Source: JBAVQS01 sp049694275 (GTDB taxonomy: Bacteria > Chloroflexota > Anaerolineae > UBA4142 > SHND01). From it: a stretch of DNA of 11,656 nt. The stretch's first letter is position 1. Each line of letters starts with the position of its first letter. Both the position numbers and the translations under genes were made by a program. The notes below the pieces were generated by a model, which made no database searches, had not been told where the DNA came from, and saw only the letters and a list, made by a program, of their open reading frames with translations. The DNA lies in contig JBAVQS010000334.1 of assembly GCA_049694275.1 (NCBI GenBank), positions 1 through 11,656 of the forward strand. Direction: 5' to 3'. Of the stretch, positions 7,029 to 11,656 are shown in pieces.

Positions 7029-7796
7029 ATGGCAAAGAAAGCAAGTAATGACGAGCTTCTCGAAAAACTGCGTGAGTTTCATCGTACTTATGGTCGTTCA
7101 CCCTCTGTCCGCGATTTTCCTGGCGGCAGCACCATTGAGAAACATTTTGGGTCATGGAACGCCGCATTGAAAGCAGCAAATTTGCCTCTGAATAAGGTAG
7201 GCAAATTCTCGGACCAGGATTTATTGGATAAGCTCCGCGTATTCTATCAAGAACATGGTCGTGCGCCAACTCTGGATGAATTACCGGGCGCAGCGACCAT
7301 TGAACAGCGCTTCGGCTCATGGAATAATGCCCTAACAACAGCAGGGTTGCAACCGAACAAAAAGAACGAAATTCCTGATGAAGCTCTACTGGAACGTCTC
7401 CGAGCTTTTCACCGAGAGCACGGACGGTCACCTACATTCGCTGAACTACCTGGCGCCACAACCATCTTGGTGCGATTTGGGGGATGGAATAATGCATTAA
7501 GAGCGGCGAAACTACCGCTCAATGTTCCAAAGTATCACCTTACGAAAGGCCAAGTTGGCGCCAACACAATCAGAGATACGGCCCGTGTCATGTACATACA
7601 TTACCACGGGGAAAAGCCAACCCGATGTCGAGTATGCGGGTACGATAAATCTATAATGATCTGTCACATCAAACCCGTCGCCGAGTTCGATGACACTGCG
7701 ACAATTGAAGAGATCAACGCTAAATCCAATCTCATCGCACTCTGTCCCAATTGTCATCGCGAACTCGACGACGGCTGGTTACAACTACCACAGTAA
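7029..7796 (+). CDS. HNH endonuclease with three homing-endonuclease-associated repeats
   Basis: This 255-residue protein has three repeats with an exact 55-residue period. Each has a helix of the LLxKLRxFhxxhGRSP type, a PGxxTI turn and a FGxWNxAL helix (W43, W98, W153). The pattern matches the homing-endonuclease-associated HNH repeat family, thought to bind DNA. The C-terminal part (about 195-250) is an HNH nuclease: CRVCG (C200, C203), the catalytic-type His in ICHIKP (H213), N234, and LCPNCHREL (C239, C242, H243). The two Cys pairs would hold zinc. It is the only plus-strand gene, lies between two catabolic genes of opposite direction, and has about 47% GC in sampled lines against 60-64% nearby, which points to transfer. 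AGGAG lies 11 nt before the ATG. It is probably a free-standing homing endonuclease; a restriction or defence role is the alternative. Confidence 0.9.
   Translation: MAKKASNDELLEKLREFHRTYGRSPSVRDFPGGSTIEKHFGSWNAALKAANLPLNKVGKFSDQDLLDKLRVFYQEHGRAPTLDELPGAATIEQRFGSWNNALTTAGLQPNKKNEIPDEALLERLRAFHREHGRSPTFAELPGATTILVRFGGWNNALRAAKLPLNVPKYHLTKGQVGANTIRDTARVMYIHYHGEKPTRCRVCGYDKSIMICHIKPVAEFDDTATIEEINAKSNLIALCPNCHRELDDGWLQLPQ
7050..7544 (+). repeat. Three 165-bp diverged coding repeats
   Basis: The three protein repeats correspond to nt 7050-7214, 7215-7379 and 7380-7544, in phase with codons 8-62, 63-117 and 118-172. There are no insertions or deletions between copies. The bases have diverged, so the match is clear only in protein, in positions such as GRSP/GRAP, PGA-TI, FGSWNNAL. 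The exact period suggests old tandem duplication with length kept by selection. Confidence 0.85.
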
Positions 7797-7812
7797 AATT
7801 TTTCTTATGGAC

Positions 7813-9189
7813 CTATCTCGATCCAAGGAGCATCTTGTCAATCTCGCCAACCATTTCTTGGTTCTTTTTCCACCACTCCGGGGTTAGCTGAGCATTCAAT
7901 TCTTCAACCGTCTTGCCCTGCTGCTCCACCCACGTGAAATATTTTAGGTTATGCCACTGCCGGCGCGTGTCAGTCGTGCCCTCGCGAATCCAGTCGGTCT
8001 TTTGGTCCATAAAGATGTGCGCCCGCGCGGTCGCCTCGGCCTCATCCATCTTGCCGTAAGTGTGCGTCATCTCCTCCATCACCGAGTGATACCGCGCAAT
8101 ATTGTCGGTGCAGATCGTGACGATGGTATCCTTGTTCGTCATACCATAGAACTTGGCCGTTTTGATGGCGCCGAGCACATTGCAAACACCGCTGATGCCA
8201 AAGAGGCTGGACATCTCACTCACAGTCGCTTCCGGGATGCCAAACCGCTTGGACAGCGTCTCGCAGCCGGATAGGTCGGTGAGCAACTGCAAACCCTTTT
8301 TGCACTCGATGTCGTCCAGGCACATGATCGCGTCCATGTTGTCGGTGTGCATAATCCAAGGAACATGCTTGTCGCCAATCCCTTGGATGTCATGCGAGCC
8401 ATAGCCGTTGTTATACAACGTGGGGCACTGGATCGGCTCCAGGCCGACGATCTTGGCATCTGACCAGACCTGCTTGACCCGGTCGCCCGCGGCAATTGTC
8501 CCCGCGCTGCCCATCGCGGAGCAATAGGCCGAAATCTTGCCGCTGCCGACGCCCTGCGCCTTGAGCACATCGGCCAGTTCGACGATGGTGTTGCCGGTCA
8601 CGTGATAGTGGAACCGGTAGTTGCCCATAACCTCGAACTGGTTCAGGATGCGGACCTTGGGATCCTGGCGAAGACGGTGCGTCTCGTCATAAATCTCTTT
8701 GACATTCGATTCCGAGCCTGGGGTCTTGATAATCGTCGCGCCGTAGGACTCGATCTGCGTGAACCGCTCCTGGCTCATCCCCTGGGGCAGGACGACAACA
8801 CTCTTGAACCCCATGCGGCAGCCGACCCACGCGCCGCCGATGCCATAGTTTCCCGTGCTCGGCCAGACCAGCGTATGCTCGTGCGGGTCTACCTCGCCGA
8901 ACAACTGCTTTTCGATGAGCACGGAATAAGCCGCGCCAACTTTGTGTGCGCCCGTCGGAAAGTCTTTGCCATAGAGGACAACGATATTGGCGTCCACGCC
9001 GGTCAACTGCTTGGGCATGACGAAATAGTAAATTTCATTGTTCCCATTCCGCCACGTAATGTTGAACAGATTGATCGGATCGAGCGGGTCCTTTACCTTT
9101 TTCGCGAGCGCCTGCTGGCGAATCTCAGGCGCAATCTTGTTCGGATGAAGCATCTCTTCAAACGTGGGGCCGAGAATAATGTTTGACAT
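7813..9189 (-). CDS. Fold-type II PLP enzyme, cysteine-synthase-like (PLP-dependent beta-subunit family)
   Basis: This 458-residue pyridoxal-phosphate enzyme belongs to the tryptophan-synthase-beta / cysteine-synthase fold. The PLP lysine is expected at K83 in PTGAHKVGAAYSVL. The phosphate or substrate loop is PSTGNYGIGGAW at 110-121, and LPQGMSQERFTQIESYGA at 134-151 also fits the fold. AYCSAMGSAGTIAAGDRVKQ (221-240) is the glycine-rich cofactor loop. An N-terminal extension of about 60 residues and a long C-terminal tail make it larger than ordinary cysteine synthase (about 310). The SQER stretch recalls diaminopropionate ammonia-lyase (YgeX), as far as I remember that sequence. The ATG at 9189 has AGGAG 8 nt upstream. 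It is likely a lyase acting on an amino acid made in the carbamate-kinase/SsnA pathway; the substrate is unknown. Its end faces the HNH gene with a 16-nt gap. Confidence 0.8.
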   Translation of the reverse strand: MSNIILGPTFEEMLHPNKIAPEIRQQALAKKVKDPLDPINLFNITWRNGNNEIYYFVMPKQLTGVDANIVVLYGKDFPTGAHKVGAAYSVLIEKQLFGEVDPHEHTLVWPSTGNYGIGGAWVGCRMGFKSVVVLPQGMSQERFTQIESYGATIIKTPGSESNVKEIYDETHRLRQDPKVRILNQFEVMGNYRFHYHVTGNTIVELADVLKAQGVGSGKISAYCSAMGSAGTIAAGDRVKQVWSDAKIVGLEPIQCPTLYNNGYGSHDIQGIGDKHVPWIMHTDNMDAIMCLDDIECKKGLQLLTDLSGCETLSKRFGIPEATVSEMSSLFGISGVCNVLGAIKTAKFYGMTNKDTIVTICTDNIARYHSVMEEMTHTYGKMDEAEATARAHIFMDQKTDWIREGTTDTRRQWHNLKYFTWVEQQGKTVEELNAQLTPEWWKKNQEMVGEIDKMLLGSR

Positions 9190-9249
9190 GGGTCAATCTC
9201 CTTTGATTTAAATATGTACGCCTCCAGCCGGCGATCACACGGAATAACG

Positions 9250-9283
9250 AGTGAGGCTCCCTCCCGGAGCCGAAACGCTCACT
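9250..9283 (-). other. Hairpin in the leader of the cysteine-synthase-like gene
   Basis: GGCTCC (9255-9260) and GGAGCC (9266-9271) form a 6-bp stem with a 5-nt loop. AGTGA (9250-9254) and TCACT (9279-9283) can add 5 bp around a one-sided 7-nt bulge. It has no following T-run, so it does not look like a terminator. It could stabilise the processed mRNA or regulate the downstream PLP gene; no known riboswitch class is recognised. Confidence 0.4.
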
Positions 9284-9285
9284 GG

Positions 9286-9321
9286 AAACAAAAGGGGCTC
9301 TACGCGCGTCAAGCGCCGCCC
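9286..9321 (-). terminator. Terminator-like hairpin after the threonine-synthase-like gene
   Basis: On the minus strand, just after the stop codon, GGGC and GCCC enclose an inner GCGC-TTGAC-GCGC hairpin, followed by CTTTTGTTT. The stem is broken by an asymmetric internal loop, so a weak or partial intrinsic terminator is more likely than a strong one. It would lower expression of the next PLP gene relative to arcC. Confidence 0.3.
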
Positions 9322-9324
9322 GGC

Positions 9325-10587
9325 CTAACCGTTCATCGTCGCTCGCACCGCTTCCAGCGTGGGCGCGATGATAATTCCCTGCCCGGCGACCTTCATTGCG
9401 CTCGCCACATCCTTCAAGCCGTTCCCGGTTACCATGACGACGGTCTTTTCATCCGGCGCAACCAGGCCCTGTTGCAGCGCCTTGACCAACCCGGCATAGC
9501 TCGCCGCGCCCGCCGGCTCGGAAAAGACGCCCGCCTCGCGCGCCAGCACGGGAATTGCGTCGAGAATCTCCTGATCGCTCACCGAGACATAAGCGCCGTT
9601 TGTCTCGCGCACTGCGCGCACGGCCCGCCGCCCGTCGCGCGGGATATCCGCGCTGATCGAGTCGGCCACTGTCTCGGCGCTCACCGGCATAATCTCTTCC
9701 GTTCCCGCCTTCCAGGCGTTATAGCAGGCCGCAGACCCCTCGGCCTGCACCCCGATCAGTCGAGGCATCTTGTCGATCCAGCCCAGTGCACGGAGGTCGC
9801 GCAAGCCCTTCCACATGCCGCTAATGATGTTGCCGTCGCCGACCGAGACCACAATCACATCCGGCGCTTTCCAACCACTGTCGCCATTGCGAGTCAAGAA
9901 CGGCGTGATCTGCTCGCAGATTTCAAGCGAAGCGGTCTTTTTCCCCTCGGTCGTATAGGGGTTATAGGCCGTGTTGCGGCAGTACCAGTCAAACTCTTTC
10001 GAAGCGGCAAGGCACAGATCAAACGCCTGGTCGTAATTCCCCTTGACGAGCATGACGCGCGAGCCAAAGATGAGCAACTGGGCAATCTTGGCCTGGGGCG
10101 CAGTCTCAGGAACAAAGATCACTGCCGGCATCTGAGCCGCCGCCGCAAGGCCAGCCAGCGCCGCCCCTGCATTCCCGGTGCTCGCCGTCGTGATGACCTT
10201 GACCCCCAGCTCGTGCGCTTTAGCCACCACCACCGAACTGGCGCGGTCCTTGAACGACGCCGTTGGGTTCCGCCCATCGTCCTTGAGATACAGCTGCTCG
10301 AGACCCAGCTTGCGCCCTAACCGGACGGCGTGATACAACGGCGTCCAACCCACCTGGAGCGGCGGAATCGCCATCGGGTCCTCGATCGGCAGCAGTTCCC
10401 AGTAGCGCCAGATCGACCGGTCGGACGAGGCGGCGATGGTCGCGGGCGATGTCTTGCGATTGATCTTGCCGTAATCGTACACGACGTCGAGGATCCCCTC
10501 GTCGCCATGTTTCGGGCAGACATAGCGCGCCTGGTCCGGCGCGTATTTCTCCCCGCAGAGCGTGCATTGAAGATAACTGATGTTCAT
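9325..10587 (-). CDS. Threonine-synthase-like PLP enzyme
   Basis: This 420-residue fold-type II PLP enzyme has an N-terminal zinc-ribbon-like start (C8-x2-C11, C24-x2-H27). The PLP lysine is K113 in NPTASFKDRASS and the substrate loop is TASTGNAGAALAG at 134-146. VSVGDGNIISGMWKGL and VFSEPAGAASYAGL are also conserved in threonine synthase. Threonine synthase converts O-phosphohomoserine to threonine, but no thrA or thrB lies nearby. Instead its ATG overlaps the arcC stop by 4 nt (ATGA), so its translation is tied to carbamate kinase. A catabolic role, such as beta-elimination from serine-, threonine- or diaminopropionate-type substrates, is therefore a serious alternative. The fold assignment is firm; the reaction is not. 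Confidence 0.85.
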   Translation of the reverse strand: MNISYLQCTLCGEKYAPDQARYVCPKHGDEGILDVVYDYGKINRKTSPATIAASSDRSIWRYWELLPIEDPMAIPPLQVGWTPLYHAVRLGRKLGLEQLYLKDDGRNPTASFKDRASSVVVAKAHELGVKVITTASTGNAGAALAGLAAAAQMPAVIFVPETAPQAKIAQLLIFGSRVMLVKGNYDQAFDLCLAASKEFDWYCRNTAYNPYTTEGKKTASLEICEQITPFLTRNGDSGWKAPDVIVVSVGDGNIISGMWKGLRDLRALGWIDKMPRLIGVQAEGSAACYNAWKAGTEEIMPVSAETVADSISADIPRDGRRAVRAVRETNGAYVSVSDQEILDAIPVLAREAGVFSEPAGAASYAGLVKALQQGLVAPDEKTVVMVTGNGLKDVASAMKVAGQGIIIAPTLEAVRATMNG

Positions 10588-11525
10588 CGCGTAATTCGCG
10601 TTCCTGTCTCGCCGCGCAGAGCGCGTTCGATGTTCTCGGGGTTGGTGATGAGCGCCTCTTTGCCGCCCTTTTCAAGATACCAGATGATCGCCTGGACCTT
10701 GGGCCCCATCGAGCCCTTTTGGAAATGACCTGCGGCGAGGTACTTTTTGGCCTCGTCCAGTGTCATGTGATCGAGCCACTTTTGATCCGGCTTGTTATAG
10801 TTGATCGCCACCTTTTCGACCGCGGTGGTAATGAAGAAGAGATCGGCATTGACCGTGCCCGCCAGGATCGACGCGGCATAGTCCTTGTCGATGACCGCTT
10901 CGACGCCGGTCAACTGGTGCTTGTCATCTTCGACGACCGGAATGCCGCCGCCTCCAGAGCAGATGACCGTCACACCGGAGCGAACGAGCGTGTCGATAAT
11001 ATCGCGCTCGACAATCTGCTTGGGCAGGGGCGAGGGGACCACACGCCGCCAGCCGCGCCCTGCATCCTCGACAACCGACCACTTTTCCTCGGTCCGCTTG
11101 CGCTCCGCCAACTCCTTGTCCATGAACGAGCCAATCGGCTTGCTCGGGTTCTGAAAAGCCGGGTCATTCTTGTCGACCAGCGTCTGGGTCACGATGGTCG
11201 TGACCTGCTTTTTAATGCCGCGCTCGATAAAGATATTATAGAGGGCCTGCTGGAACATATAGCCGATTGCGCCTTGCGTATCGGCGCCGCAATAGTCCAG
11301 CGGCACGGGATGCAGCTCGTTGACCGACAGTTCCGACCGGCGCAGAATGAAACCCACCTGCGGGCCATTACCATGTGTCAAAAGGACATCCCAGCCCTGC
11401 TCGATCATCGCCGCAATGTGCTTGCACGACTCGACGGCTGCGGCGTACTGATCCGGTATCGTCTGGTGCTTGCCATCCTTGATTAACGAATTGCCCCCAA
11501 CGGCAACCACGGCTACTTTGCTCAT
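10584..11525 (-). CDS. arcC: Carbamate kinase
   Basis: Carbamate kinase uses carbamoyl phosphate and ADP to make ATP, carbamate and hence CO2 and NH3. The 313-residue length is typical. Motifs are the amino-acid-kinase start VVAVGGNSL with GGN at 10-12, THGNGPQVGF at 50-59, RRVVPSPLPKQIVE at about 160-173, CSGGGGIPVV at 189-198, VIDKDYAAS at 211-219 and LFFITTAVEKVAINY near 229. The ATG at 11525 has GAGGAG 8 nt upstream. No arginine deiminase or ornithine carbamoyltransferase is in view. With the PLP enzymes and ssnA it fits the purine/carbamoyl catabolic setting, where arcC draws ATP from carbamoyl phosphate. In-frame overlap with the next gene (ATGA) shows co-transcription. An intergenic control region rich in inverted repeats lies upstream. 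Confidence 0.95.
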   Translation of the reverse strand: MSKVAVVAVGGNSLIKDGKHQTIPDQYAAAVESCKHIAAMIEQGWDVLLTHGNGPQVGFILRRSELSVNELHPVPLDYCGADTQGAIGYMFQQALYNIFIERGIKKQVTTIVTQTLVDKNDPAFQNPSKPIGSFMDKELAERKRTEEKWSVVEDAGRGWRRVVPSPLPKQIVERDIIDTLVRSGVTVICSGGGGIPVVEDDKHQLTGVEAVIDKDYAASILAGTVNADLFFITTAVEKVAINYNKPDQKWLDHMTLDEAKKYLAAGHFQKGSMGPKVQAIIWYLEKGGKEALITNPENIERALRGETGTRITR

Positions 11526-11541
11526 GTCTAATTCTCCTCAT

Positions 11542-11640
11542 CTTCTAGGCGAATAGTTGGATAGTCTAATAGACTTCCAGTCGAATAGTACATAGTGTGC
11601 AACTAACAACTACCCGCCTATGTAACTATTCGGCTAGAAG
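11542..11640. repeat. Inverted repeat, 17-nt arms, upstream of arcC
   Basis: CTTCTAGGCGAATAGTT at 11542-11558 is mirrored by the reverse complement at 11624-11640 with one mismatch (16 of 17), 65 nt apart. Between the arms the word CGAATAGT recurs (11550-11557 and 11582-11589; inverted copy at 11625-11632), together with several ATAG/CTAT words. It lies in the non-coding region before arcC and could be an operator array or a degenerate intergenic repeat. The rest of 11526-11656 shows no gene. Confidence 0.6.
11563..11575. promoter_or_regulatory. Perfect 13-nt dyad in the arcC upstream region
   Basis: AGTCTA-A-TAGACT is a perfect 6+1+6 palindrome, 38 nt upstream of the arcC start. This position and symmetry suit a dimeric repressor or activator site, but no regulator gene is in the window and the same short words are common in the surrounding repeat, so the role is uncertain. 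Confidence 0.35.
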
Positions 11641-11656
11641 ACCAGACAACTATCGC

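Noticed and set aside
6991..7431. Minus-strand open frame opposite the HNH repeats
   Set aside because: It lies antisense to the in-register repeats, which are the real coding signal, and shows no family motif.
7050..7544. CRISPR-like or satellite array
   Set aside because: The repeats are 165 bp, coding, in frame and diverged in sequence, with no spacers.
7797..7812. Bidirectional terminator between the convergent HNH and PLP genes
   Set aside because: There is a short A/T run (AAAATTTTT), but I find no GC-rich stem beside it.
9190..9285. Separate promoter for the cysteine-synthase-like gene at TACATATTTAAAT
   Set aside because: The AT-rich block can serve as a -10, but no acceptable -35 lies 16-18 nt upstream.
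9214..10320. Plus-strand open frame of 368 codons opposite the threonine-synthase-like gene
   Set aside because: It reads as a low-complexity Arg/His-rich mirror of the real gene, with no recognisable domain.

Overview
The window looks like part of a high-GC bacterial chromosome. Spot counts give about 60-64% GC in the metabolic genes and about 47% in one inserted gene. Eleven of the twelve genes read on the minus strand, so transcription runs from high to low coordinates. A complete coenzyme F420 tail-assembly module with a stand-alone nitroreductase-type enzyme, beside purine/urate-type catabolic genes (ssnA-like, carbamate kinase, PLP lyases), best fits a Chloroflexota-type bacterium. That assignment is an inference from gene content; there is no rRNA or other phylogenetic marker in the window.

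Region 1 (11656 to 7813, minus strand): a promoter region rich in short inverted repeats, then arcC (carbamate kinase), a threonine-synthase-like PLP enzyme overlapping arcC by 4 nt (ATGA), a 135-nt spacer with a terminator-like hairpin and a second hairpin, and a second fold-type II PLP enzyme of the cysteine-synthase-like group. With ssnA further on, this resembles the carbamate-kinase / PLP-lyase / SsnA part of the ygeW-ygeX-ygeY-hyuA-arcC-ssnA gene sets linked to anaerobic purine and urate breakdown.

Region 2 (7812 to 6904): the only plus-strand gene, an HNH endonuclease with three 55-residue repeats. It sits between the PLP gene and ssnA, has lower GC, its own TATAAT promoter, and ends 16 nt from the convergent PLP gene. 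It looks like a free-standing homing endonuclease that moved into the catabolic cluster.

Region 3 (6903 to 1, minus strand): an apparent eight-gene operon with small gaps or overlaps: ssnA-like amidohydrolase, tandem-GNAT acetyltransferase, npdG (NADPH:F420 reductase), cofE (F420:gamma-glutamyl ligase), a nitroreductase (likely dehydro-F420-0 reductase), cofD, cofC, and an F420-dependent LLM-family oxidoreductase cut by the window edge. CofC activates the three-carbon acid, CofD joins it to FO, the nitroreductase probably saturates it, CofE adds glutamates, NpdG exchanges hydride between F420 and NADP, and the LLM enzyme would use F420H2. FO synthase (CofG/CofH) is not in the window.

The most interesting points are the fusion of an SsnA-type purine gene with an F420 module in one apparent operon, the split FbiB arrangement, the repeat-bearing HNH gene with a promoter box readable on both strands, the paired PLP enzymes behind carbamate kinase, and the dyad-rich control region upstream of arcC.
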